Below, one piece after another: positions 47,052 to 58,224 of a DNA stretch of 64,000 bases. Numbering within the stretch: the stretch's first letter is position 1; each line of letters starts with the position of its first letter. This DNA comes from Sophora flavescens (lineage: Eukaryota; Streptophyta; Magnoliopsida; Fabales; Fabaceae), in contig CM061062.1 in NCBI GenBank assembly GCA_030762895.1, forward strand, positions 238,426,019 to 238,490,018, read 5' to 3'. The position numbers were made by a program, and so were the translations under genes. Under the pieces are notes generated by a model. That model did no database searches. It was given only the letters and a program-made list of their open reading frames with translations, and had not been told where the DNA came from.

Positions 47052-50000
47052 TGTAAACCCTGTTTTTCGTATGTTTCTTTATCAGTAAATACATGTTTAA
47101 ATGTGTTTATTTTGATGAAATCTAGAGGATGATTTTATTTAAAATAAAATCATTTTCTTGTGTTGTTTTACCATATGAAGTCACCGTAAAATTTTCGGTC
47201 GAAAATTCAGACGAAAACCGGTCTGGGTTTTCACTGTCAGTACAAGTTTACTGAGCTAGAGACCAAATTTTAATTCATGAATGAGATGGTTAGTATTTTT
47301 ATGATGTTTTGTGTGGGTTTGGATTTTTCCGAAAAATCTTGTTCGGGGTCAAATCTTAGGGATTTCCCGGGCGGAATCGTAGGGAAATACGATCGGGGAA
47401 GTCATCTGATACGCAAAAGAGCAGAGCATCAAGAGGATGAAGTAACATGAAGTGACTTGATGTGAAGGCTATGACACACCTCAGAAAGTGAATCTTGACT
47501 TTTTCAAAAATCTCACTTTTTCATCTTTCTCTCTCCAATCACATCACATCACCTTAAATATTATCCTCTCTACAAGAAACCCACCTTCTTTTTTCTCTTC
47601 TTTCTTCCTCTCAAAACCGTGATCTCTCTCTCACACTCTCTATAAATACTCTTCATTTCTACACTTCATCACTTTCCTCCATTTTTCACATTTACACCTT
47701 ACTACATTTCTTCTTCTTCTTCTCTCTTACAAAGTTTACATTTTTATCAAGCTTTTCTCTTAGAGTTCTTCATCAAAGTTGTTCATCTTGTTAAGGGTAA
47801 TACTTCTATGTAGTTTTTTTTTTCAAAGTTTCATCTTTTATTTCAAAATTTTCTTCATATGTCCTTTATGTGCTTTTAACTTCTAAAACCTCTCAAAAAT
47901 GGTAGAAAACTCCTTTCGAGTTGAAACCACTTCCTATATTCTTGTGCTTACTCATGATATCACATACTAAAAGGTTGTGTAAAACAAAGTTTCCTAACCC
48001 CTTCTTCCTAAGGAGGCCGAAATCATGTATATGGTTTAGGTGAATCTTGTTTCAACTTTTACATGTATGAGTTTGTATTTGAGTTTCATTTCCAAGATGA
48101 TCATGGACCAAGGCTCCTTTATGTTAAAGGATGCTATGTCTAAGTGATTGGAAAGTTTAAAGATTTTTACCCTATTTTTATGTAAAGACCAAAACCAATG
48201 AGTTTTAAGGCAATGGTGTTTAAGTTTTGTTTTCCAAAATGATCATGGATTAAGACTCCTTGATATAGGAAGATGCTAAGTCCAAGAGATTGGAAAGTTT
48301 GAAGATTTCTAACCCCTATTTCTTGAAAAGGCCGAAACCTTAAATGGTTATGGCAAAGATGTTGAGTTTTGTTTTCCAAAGTGATCATGGACTAAAAAGC
48401 TCCTTATGTTAAAGGATGCTATGTCTAAGTGATTGGAAAGTTTAAAATATTTTCTTGCTTTATTTTCCTATGATGGCCGAATGTAACATTTGACCTAGGA
48501 TGTGTTATTTTATTTTGTTTTCCAAGATGATTATGAATTAAAGCTCCTTCATGTTAAAGGATGTTATGTCCAAAAGATTGGATGATTTAAAAATCTCTAA
48601 CCTCACAAACTTGTTAAGGCCGAACCTCAGAGTTCATGGTCTTTGACATTTGATTTTTCCATTTTTCGAAATGATCATGGTTTCAAGCTCCTTACTATGT
48701 ATGGATGCTAACCTAAAGAGATTGGAAAGTTTAGAAATTCCTAGCCTATTTACCTATGCTTGGCCGAAACCCTAAGTCAAGTACTTAGTGGGATTTTTAA
48801 TTCAACGTTGTTAAAAGATTGTTGTTTATGAACTTCTAGCACTTAAGGATCATAAATCCAAGAGTCACATAAATTTCGGAAACCCCTAATCCTAGTTTAT
48901 TGTATGAACCAAACCTATACCTTGTGGTTAGTGTTCTCGAGTTGTTTTTTTTTTTACTCATGATTTTATGTTGGTAACCTTAGACTTCCATAGCCGGAGA
49001 AGCGAGGACGTTCGTGAACCTTCTTTTCAAAACCAAAACTCTTAACTCCGACGTGAGGTAAGAGGGGATTTCCTAAAGATATTCAATAACTGTATGCATG
49101 TGTGTATGTGTTTAACTGAATATTTATATGTTGATTGAGCTTACTTGGTTATCTAATGTACTTGAACTGTTACGCTATTATCTGATGTTGAACTGTGCTT
49201 GTTCTAAATGTTATAATGCATATCTGTGATGAACTGCTTTCAACTGTGATATGAGCATTGAACTGAGAATATATACTGCTGTTGATTGAAAGTTTGCTAA
49301 GCCAGACTTGTGTCTGTGCTCAACTGTTATATGGATTAAAAACCTTAATCAGCTTTGAAGATGAAAGGATTGGTGTTCTTTTCCAAAAGCTCATTAACTT
49401 AAAATACTTGTTTTAAATGTTGAAATGGTTTTGGTGAACTATTGTTATACAAGATAAAAATCCTTTTCGAACTATGTGTCTTCAAGTGAAAACTTTCAAA
49501 ATTATTTGGCAATATCCTATTGGGGATTTTCAAAGATAAAAGTATTTCAAAGATGCTTTATAAAATATTTTCAAAGAAAAAGTTTTCTCCTAAATGTTTT
49601 AGAAACTTTCCAATAGCCTGGATAGGTTATCGAGGATTCGGTTTTGAATTTGATTTTCTGAACGAAAAATAAGTACTAAGAAAGAGAATCCAGTACGCGA
49701 GACATCGTCTCTAGTATTCCGTTATACGCACGTGATCTTGGATCAGTGTTAATTCGGGTCCATAAGTCCTATTCATGATGTTCTGGACTGAGAGTCCAAT
49801 TCTCGAAATCGAGGACAGTGCATTCTGATTTCGTTGCTGTGGACTGTGTGTCCTAATCACGTTGCTGTGGACTGTGTGTCCTAATCTCATTGTTGTGGAC
49901 TGTGTGTCCTAACCATGTTGTGATGAACGTTGTTAAAGGTGAATGTTTTTTTCTACAACCACAAGCCTAGGACTTGTGCATCGGTCTCAGGCATTGTGAT

Positions 50001-51157
50001 TGAGCATTCGGATTATGTGTCCTATGCTTCTAAGTTTTCAAATGATGGGGAAATGATGATTAAGTCGTTAGCTTTGAGCTGCGACAGCGAAAAAGAATGA
50101 ACACAAAGAAAACATTTTAGATAAAATATTTTCTCATGTGCATTTCCCCAGCCAGACGTGCTTTCTTACATATCAGATACAAGGTGGTATTTGGGAGTCA
50201 GTCCATGTGACCGGTTCAGAGGCACATGTGATGTTGCTCGTCCTGAGACCTTAAATGCATGAGGGTATGGAGGCAACTGCCCGGTGGGCTAGAGATTGAC
50301 CAACTCTAATTCTTCTCCAGTGCAAAACGGTGTTGATATCTCATGAGATTAAGTTAGAGCCTGATATTGAAGTGCCATACATATTTTCAAAGGTTGACTG
50401 TGCGGGTTTGAGACCCTTTGATATACCACTGTTATGTTATGTATATGCATGATTTAACTGCTTATATGATTATGTGATGTATGTATCATGTATATGGTTT
50501 TTGTTGGATATATCTTATGACGGCATCTCACTCTTGCACATCTGTATGTTCTGTTCTTTTCTCCTTGTACCGAGTATACGCGTGCTTTTAGATGGATCCG
50601 AACGTTCCCTTGGCACAATCGAGCTCGAGGAACGAAGTGTTTGATCATGCTGGGACGGCAAGGAACTGGACTATACATGAGGGTGCGACGACCACGACGT
50701 ATCGAGGACCAGTCACATTAGTTGGTAGCGTCTGCGGTCACTCTACATGCAGGAGGCATTGGTAGATCGTTCGTCGGCTTTTGGAGTTGTCCCAATAGTC
50801 CCTAGGCCTTTAGAGCCATATTTTGAGTCTTGTACCTAGTTCCCTATCCCCGGTTTGATGTTTCTTTTTACTTGTCTCTTCAGTAGCTGTTTTAGTGTAT
50901 GTTGGCCAGTTCGACAAGGCCTGTTTTGTAATCAAACCTAAGATCCCAAGTGGGACAGTTATATTTATATGTATGATGTTTATTTTCATGTTCTGAGTGT
51001 TCATCACCTTTTCTTAACTTCCTTTAACAAAAAAAATTGAGTACCCTTTTTCAGTAACCCTATATAAAAGGTTATTTCTCCGAAAGCGACCAGCATTGTA
51101 AATAGGTTTCTTTTCCGCAACGGGTAACCATGTGATGTCGGGTTTTAGGGTGTCGCA
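47052..51157 (+). mobile_element. Solo LTR of the Tekay-like element
   Basis: Starts TGTAAACCC, ends GGTGTCGCA, 4106 bp, flanked by AACAA at 47047-47051 and 51158-51162. The outer flanks (agacaatctgtatcttttt on the left; tctgtatcttgttgtcatc on the right) are those of the full element at 1609-17463, so both derive from one insertion. Bases near the left end agree with the 5' LTR and bases near the right end with the 3' LTR, as expected after LTR-LTR recombination. Confidence 0.93.
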
Positions 51158-51368
51158 AACAATCTGTATCTTGTTGTCATCTGATATTTAGTAAAATTCT
51201 CATTGACATAAAAATAAATTATGCCGTAAGAACCTTTACTAATCAAGTAAATAACCCACTCTAGAAAGAGAATGGTAGGATAGGACATAAGGTGACATGT
51301 CAATAAACAAGTGTATAAATAAAAAAAATGTTAATTTCTACTTAAGTTGAGAGGGAATAGGAACTAAC

Positions 51369-51428
51369 CCATTCATAATTCTTAGAAATGACTTTAGCTA
51401 AAGTTGATTTATGTCTTGTCAAGAGTTC
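51369..51428 (-). pseudogene. Captured MO25-like exon, copy 2
   Basis: Duplicate of 17678-17737. Reads ELLTRHKSTLAKVISKNYEW on the minus strand with ttgcag acceptor and gttag donor. Confidence 0.65.
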
Positions 51429-51598
51429 CTGCAACAAAACGACATGATATAAAATCAAACTTTGTTTAAAGATGGCATGGCACCAAAATACTAAAAATAT
51501 ATCTTGCATAAAACCAAGAAAAATTATAGCATCACAACTCACAAAGGTTATGCTATAAAGAAATGACATACTTATACTTTTTTTTTAAAAAAAATTTA

Positions 51599-52097
51599 GA
51601 TAGCTCTCAGTAGCCGGGGCTCCCTATCACAAGTTGTCTAAGCAATTTTATGGCCCTTACAAGATCATTGATTGCATTGGTCAGTAGCTTATCACCTTGT
51701 CTTGCCTGGCACTTCAAAAATTCACCCAGTGTTCCACTGTTCCCTACTGAAACCGCACCAAGGACCTGTTCCTCATTCCGTTGATTCTTTGCCCCCTTCA
51801 GCCTTCGACAACCATCATTTAGTGGAACCATTAACCATTCTGCAGTATAAAGAGAATACCTCCACTTCTCCTCCTACTAAAATGGCTCTAGTGCAATGGC
51901 TTGGCCTTCTACCCGAATATGCTAGTTGGGAGAAATGGGATGAACTTTGATCCATTTATCACCTTGAGGACAAGGTAAGTTTCCCAGGGGAAGCCAATGA
52001 TAGCAATCTGGCCCAAACAGAAGACAGCAGTGCAGCCCAAGCTCCTAGGCCCAAAAGAGTTACTAAAAGGCCTAGTCATTTGGATGGCTATGTGTGA
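51599..52097 (+). pseudogene. Chromovirus integrase C-terminus plus chromodomain fragment, copy 2
   Basis: Duplicate of 17914-18408: SKIHPVFHCSLLKPHQGP, LPEYASWEKWDEL, shared stop at 51948-51950, basic tail (RPKRVTKRP) ending TGA 52095-52097. Slightly closer to family consensus than copy 1 (LLKPHQGPVP). Confidence 0.82.
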
Positions 52098-52227
52098 ATC
52101 AAATTCCAGAAGAATAGTTAGTTATTAGAATGATGAGTCATAGTGCTGTTAGATTCCTCATTCCATATGCTATATTTTCTGTTTAGATTTCATTACGTCT
52201 GTTTTCTTAAATTGCGGATGACCAATG

Positions 52228-52319
52228 CATTACAAGAAATTAAGTGTTTAGCGACCGACAGAAAAAGTTAGCCCGAACATAACCGGTTACTAAAATCGTG
52301 GTAGCAAACTGTTTAGCGA
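52228..52319 (-). mobile_element. CACTA terminus, copy 2 (interrupted)
   Basis: CATTACAAGAAAT at 52228 and subterminal tttagcgaccgac words as in copy 1, cut at 52319 by a solo LTR. Confidence 0.68.
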
Positions 52320-53122
52320 TGTCGTGCGATGCACGTCGTGTGATCCGGCAAGTGTACCGGATTGTCGCCAAGTAATAAAAGATATCGATCCCACAGAGAC
52401 CGTGATCTCAAATCGCAACTAATTATCAAATTGACTAAACTGGACTTTAGAAAAGGATTTTGAAAAGGTTTTTGATATTTGAAATAAGAGATAACTTGGA
52501 AAATCAGATAAGGAATGCAATCAAGTAAAACAGAAAGTAAATCAATTTTTGGTTTTTCAGATCTAAATGGATTCCTAGGAATTGGGTTACCAACAAGATT
52601 GTTTATGTTACTAAATTGACTAATCCTTGTTAATTGTCGAAATTGCCTTGAAGGCGAATTTATCCTCTAATAGTTAATGCTCCCTTTCGGGTTACAAAAA
52701 CCGTGCCCAATAAAACCAACCCATACTCTCGTGGTAGTCGAATTTAGATTGGACCCTTTACGCTTTGTGACAATTCGTTAATCCTCAAAGGACCGCTTCT
52801 AACTCTCGTGATTTAAGTCCTAAGTCTGATTCTATAAATCCGATACCTAAGTTCACCGCTAAGTTCCTCCTTAGAATATCTATGTCATGCAAATAAGCGG
52901 CCGTCAAATTTAAGAGTAATTAAAACACTAGAAATCAGATCTAAAGCAAAATCGCAATTAATCAAAGATATAGCATCAATTCATTGCCATAAACAAACCT
53001 TGGGCATAGCCCCAATCCCTAGAAACTAAACTACTACTCAAGCCTTGCCATGGTGATGACAAGCTTGGTTAACAACAACATGAAATAAAACTAAGAGAAG
53101 AGAAGAAGAAGAAGAAGAAGAA

Positions 53123-53153
<31 letters not shown>

Positions 53154-53813
53154 AAGAAGAAGAAGAAGAAGAAGAAGAAGAAGAAGAAGAAGAAGAAGAA
53201 GAGAGATCCTAAATTATAGCCTAAGAGTAGCAGTCAAAAAGTCCTCTTTCATCTCTGCCTAGATGCCTTATTTATAGATTTGGGAAGTTTGAATCCCAAT
53301 CTAACACAAATTCAGATCCAAATCAGTTGCTTCAGATCCAAGTAATGCACGTCACGGCCGTGATGGCCATCAAGGCCAGGCCGTGACGGCTTCTGCCTTG
53401 GGCGCTTCTTCAGTGATTGGTCTGTCACGGCCGTGATGCTCATCACGGCTAGGTCGTGATCAGTTCTGCCTGTTGAGGGTCTGGTTCAACTGACATATCA
53501 CGGTCGTGATGGGCATCACGGGAAGGTCGTGACCAGTTCTGACTTTTGCCATCTTTCTTTTCAGTTTTGCTCAATCATGGCCGTGATAGGCTCTGTTTGG
53601 TGCATTTTATTCACTTTTCAAGCCCCATCTTCATCCAAGCTCCATCATGGTTGATCCTGAGCATTTAACCCTTAATTTCTGCAAAACAACACCACAAAAC
53701 CGCCTTACCCGTTCCAAGGTAAAAATCAACAAAAATCAAATTAAATATGCCTAAACTATATGAAAAATGCATGCAAAATGACAATGAAATATGAGGTGTA
53801 ATCACACTCATCA
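52320..53813 (-). mobile_element. Solo LTR of the Athila/TR-GAG-type family, minus orientation
   Basis: Reverse-complement relative of 11513-12987: the plus strand starts TGTCGTGCG and ends CACACTCATCA. The minus-strand TATA is 53269-53276, with a (GAA)n tract at 53098-53201 and a ggccgtgat array at 53345-53590. No target duplication is visible (agcga versus ctgct), and about 330 bp present in copy 1 are missing, so a deletion or inter-element recombination accompanied its formation. Confidence 0.82.
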
Positions 53814-54032
53814 CTGCTGTCCAGATGTCGGGCGAACGGATAGGTCGCCGGGAGCAGTAGGTCCATGAGCATGGGTACCCGAAGCAGCAGCATCCTCAGG
53901 GGCGGAATCAGATCCGCTGGGTCTGAAACCCAAGTGCTGGTACAGTAGATGATTCTCCCTCTCCACTGCAGCCACCCTCTTCGCAAGCTGACTAACGAGC
54001 CCAATGTTGAGGTCGGCGACGACCCCTCTGAC
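53814..54032 (-). pseudogene. CACTA transposase-associated protein C-terminus, copy 2, part 1
   Basis: Minus-strand reading continues RGVVADLNIGLVSQLAKRV ... LLYQHLGFRPSGSDSAPED, as in 18853-19230. Its 3' part is lost at the solo LTR (53813) and its 5' part is separated by the TR-GAG-like element; it resumes at 59493. Confidence 0.65.
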
Positions 54033-55303
54033 GCGCTATCGCGCATGCGTCAAAAAGCGAGCGGTTTGTAAAAATATGTAGTTAGGGAGCGACAACTCGA
54101 GTATCGTCTCACAAGGACTCTTAAAGGTTGTTAACAGAAAATTAGTTAGGGGGGGTTTTATATTTGAAACTAAATAAAGAAAACAAACAGAAAACGATGC
54201 AAACTAAATAACTATCAAATAGCTAAAAACGATTAACCTACTGTTCTCAGTTTCCCACTATCATTGGTTCATACAATTCCATGCCCTAAGAGGATTTTAA
54301 TCTCTTTTCGATTGTAACATCAATTAACAAGCGAAACCGACGCTACGAGACATATGTTCCTAATTCCGAATTAAGCAAACGGATTAAGCCCTTCGTGAAT
54401 TAAGAAAACACGAATTGAACACACGCGAATTAAGCAAACGCGATTAAGTTTAGGAACACACAATCATCGAAACAAATCAATACATATTCTATATAATCCT
54501 GAATTAAGCAAACAGAACATACAGAACAAATATTGAAAGAGAATAGCAATGAGTTCAGGAATTACAGAACCTCAAGCGGCAGTGCAAACCGGTTACAGTA
54601 GATCAATCAAGGAGACTAGCTCTCCATTACAAAAGAAACACGAAACTCTAAACCTAATTCGCAGCTATACTATAATCAAAAGTATGGATCCCCCTCTAAT
54701 CTGCCCTAAACAGCAATTTATAAACCCAGGATCAGCGTGCTCTCGCGAGGCGAGCATGATCTCGCGACGCGAATATTAATTATGGCGCGAGTTCAAATTG
54801 GGTTCTCGCGAGGCGAGAGATCAGTTCGTGAGGCGAGACTTCAAATTCTGGTTTTGTCACAGCCGTGATGACTATCACGGGCAGGCCGTGATCACTTCTG
54901 ACTTTGGGTGCTTATTTGTCATGGTCGTGACCCTCATCACGGCTAGGCCGTGATGGTCTCTGTCCTTCAGGGTTGGATTTCTCGCGGGGTGAGACATTGA
55001 TTCGCGGGGCGAGTCAGAGAGGATGGCATTTCTGGCACGACGAGGCTTCAGGCTCACGAGGCGAGTAGCTTCTCGCGGGGCGAAGAACTCCAGAATTGCT
55101 TCTCTTTATTAACCTGAAAACGACAAATAGCAGTAAGTGCTTTATTCGACTCAAAATCACTAAATTAACCTAAAAATACTTTACAGACTCAAAATGTTGC
55201 TTGAGGACAATCAAGTCTAATTTGGGTGAAAACGAGATTAAACTCGAATAAGACCTTGGTCTTTACTAGTCAAAAACTAGTCGAGCCAGAGGCTGATCAA
55301 AAT
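54033..55303 (-). repeat. 3' LTR (element sense) of the TR-GAG-like element
   Basis: Contains minus-strand TATA (54717-54726), an upstream array of ctcgcgaggcgag words (54729-55085) with an embedded gtcacagccgtgatg...ggccgtgatcac block (54852-54952), and repeated cgaattaagcaaac words (54410-54500). Confidence 0.87.
54729..55085 (-). repeat. CpG-rich tcgcg(a/g)ggcgag array upstream of LTR TATA
   Basis: About nine variants of tctcgcgaggcgag and tcgcggggcgag plus four ggccgtgat-type palindrome words. The array is repeated in the other LTR at 58928-59275. Confidence 0.82.
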
Positions 55304-56678
55304 ACCCCAAACTTAAACTTTGCTTGTCCCCAAGTAAACTAAAACTCAAAAATGACTCAGACTTGGCAAGCTTAAAGGATTTCAATCAATTCCGCACAAA
55401 TTTCATGCAATTTCAACAAAACAGTTTTTCCTCAATGATTCCCCCCTTTTCAACAATGTAATCCCCACATGCATTTACTTTAAACATTTGAGAATTTCGT
55501 CATTCAAGCAATCATTAATCTAAGCAAGGGATCCAAGTTACACACAAAAGGGAGATCACCAAATTCAAACAATCGTCTTCCTCACAAGGGCATTTAATGT
55601 TTCACTCATTCGCTCAATTTTTGTCTAGGCTATCAACATTTCACTCAATTTCACTTTTAAGAGCACTTCCCATGAATTTGATCTTCATCTCAATCAAGGT
55701 TCCCACGAAAACATGCATGCAACATCAAAAGGTCTTTTAAGGTTGTAATGGGGCCTGGCTAAGGGTAGGATATTCGAAGGTACTAGGCTTAAGTCCCTAG
55801 GAACTAAGAGAGCATGAAACTTTTGATACATATTGAATTCCACTCGAGTTCCTTTTTCCATTTTTCCTTTTTTCCTTGGGTGACTACAGCCTTTTTCTTC
55901 TAATACCCTTTTTGACATTTTTACACTTTTCTCTTTTTTCTTTCTTTTTTTCTTTTTGCCCTTTGGCTCCAACCTTTATTTTTTTCTTTTTCTCAATCCC
56001 CAACAACACATCATATCCTTGTAGCTACCCCAAACTTAGTTTCTTTCAAACCTTGTCTTGCTAAGCTTCCATGCTCTCCTAATCCTAAGATCGGGTTAAC
56101 ATGGTTTTTCCAGATTTTAGGCTCATAACATAAGGTCATTAAGAAACAATAGGCTAATTAGGCTTAAAGGGGCTAACAAAGGAACATGCATTAGGGACTG
56201 GTTCAATTTAGGCCAAGTAGATAATTCAAAGAAACTTGCCTAAATCATCTGATGCAAACACATAGACATGCAAACCATGAGGAGATTCAAGCAAATTCGG
56301 GAAAGTGCAGCTCAAAAGTGATTCACACAATTAAAAACATGTTGGAGGCTCAAATCCTCACCCGGACAATTTTGCAAATTGTTTGACCGAGATTCAATCC
56401 CTAGTGTGTGCATCCCTTCACCCCAAACTTATCATAAATCATGCAATCATAACAAAATATCTCAAAGTTCAGTTTTCAATTTTTCACATGGGGATCAATT
56501 TTCAATTTTCAAAACCTCGGGGGGAAAATCATCAACACATAACATGCAATCCATCTATTCAAAATTTGGTTAAAATCTAGCAAGCTCACCGACACAAGAC
56601 TCAACAAAAACTCTTGATCTTCTCAAATTATTCAAGAGCTAAAAGAAAACAAAACAAAAACAAAGCAAGCAAAAGCAA
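55304..56678 (-). other. Untranslated 3' part of the TR-GAG-like interior
   Basis: No pol-like motif on either strand. A T-rich/C-rich stretch (55850-55990) gives a Lys-rich minus-strand ORF that I treat as low complexity. The interior ends at the polypurine tract next to 55304. Confidence 0.6.
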
Positions 56679-58127
56679 TTAAAAAGAGTAAGGTTCAGAA
56701 AAACTCATGGAGATGGTTCCACCGGGATCCCATTGTCTGTGATACAGCGGCCACGGAATGCCCAAATTGCGATATGATCCTCCCGGATCCCATGGCATGC
56801 AGCATAAGGCCCAAATGATAGACAAGGGACGGAAGCTTGTTCCATGGTCCCCTAACTTGCAGCCTTGATATGGAGGTGAGCACTTGACAATTATGATGAC
56901 CTCGCCAAGTGCGGCGGACTTCTCACTCCCTCTTGGGTCAAAGATGACCTCTTTCTCAACAAAGTCCTCCCAATAAAATCGGGGTTCAACCTCTTTGACT
57001 GGCCACAGTGTCTTCATATCCAAGGGTGCAAAATCCAGAGGCTTGAACTCCGTCGCTGGTGGTTCCACAGTGGGAGGTGGCAAATAGGTAGAGAGGGTCT
57101 CTGGTGCTGCTTCATCTTCTGCACAATTCCCATCCACCGCATTACCAGATTCATCACCTTCTGTATATGCAGAAACCTCAGCACGCACCACACATGTATT
57201 TCTCCCATCACAATTGGCACATGCGTAGGAGCCAATGGAATCATCTAATTCCAGAACTTCTTCATCATCCTCTAGCATGGCGGAATGGATGTCCTTCATA
57301 TGCCTCTTCCTCTCAATTTCCTTAGTCAAGGGTTCTGATCCTTGAGCTTGTTGCATGGCATTCATCGAAGAGGCAAGCTGTCCAATCTGTGTCTGCAAGG
57401 CCTGAATGCTAGCATCCGTTCGCTGCTAAAACTGTGCCTGTAAGGCCTAGAACTGTCCAAATTGCTGCTGAAACTGGAGATTCATTTGTACAGTCATTTG
57501 TGCAGTCATTTGCTTGAACAGGTCCTCTAGTGAAGGTCCAGAAGGTGCGGAGGTGGTCACTTGGGGAGAGTTCTGTGGTGGTGTCAGTGGTAGCATCAGT
57601 TGTTGTTGCGTGGGTGAGTCCCCATACCAAGGGTTTGGATGGTTTCCCCAGCTGGGGTGGTACTCATCAGTGGAAGGGTCATGAATGTTGTGTCTGTTCT
57701 GATTGTTGCCTTGGTTGTAAATATTGGCTATATATGCTTGAGGTGATTCATTAACTTGTCTAATACCAAATATCTCTCGTCTGATTGATGCAGCTCTGAA
57801 GGCAGGAAAGTATCTCAACAGGAAGGCTTTCTTCAAATCAAACCAGGTTGAGACGGAATTCGGCTCAAGACAATACAACCAATCCCTCGCAGCGCCTTCA
57901 AGTGAGAGATGGAAAGCTCCCATCTTGATGTGGTCTTCTGTTATTCCTTTAGGTCTCAGCATTGTAGAACAAACAATCTAGAATTCCTTCATATGCTCCT
58001 GCGGATTCTCACCTGCAAGACCACTAAACCTTGGCAACCAGTGTTTTAAACCAGAGAAGTCAGGATAATATATGCATGGTGGTTCATAATTAACATTAGG
58101 CATGTAACCTTGCATATAATTATCCAT
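56679..58127 (-). pseudogene. gag: gag of the TR-GAG-like element
   Basis: Start ATG at 58125-58127 (MDNYMQGYMPNVNYEPP), about 483 codons in one frame, with three stops (near 57978, at 57447 and near 57426). The capsid domain reads HIKMGAFHLSLEGAARDWLY, STWFDLKKAFLLRYFPAFR and IRREIFGIRQ, the Retrotrans_gag (PF03732-type) pattern of Athila/Tat elements. A Gln/Met-rich stretch, then TDASIQALQTQIGQLASSMN, and an acidic C-terminus follow. No CCHC knuckle, protease or RT. The product would package element RNA only with enzymes from a partner. Confidence 0.87.
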
Positions 58128-58198
58128 GGGTAAATTCACAACCAGACCAATTCAGCAAATTTTTTTTTAATTTAATTTTCTGTTAATAACAACAAGAG

Positions 58199-58216
58199 TC
58201 CCCGGCAACGGCACCA
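58199..58216 (-). promoter_or_regulatory. Primer binding site, tRNA-Asp type
   Basis: The minus strand reads tggtgccgttgccgggga, complementary to the 3' end of plant tRNA-Asp (GUC) apart from one base. This primer is usual for Athila-type Ty3 elements. It lies a few bases inside the 5' LTR (element sense). Confidence 0.88.
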
Positions 58217-58224
58217 ATTTTGAC

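Noticed and set aside
55694..55972. Lys-rich minus-strand ORF in the TR-GAG interior
   Set aside because: Arises from a T-rich run and has no gag or pol similarity.
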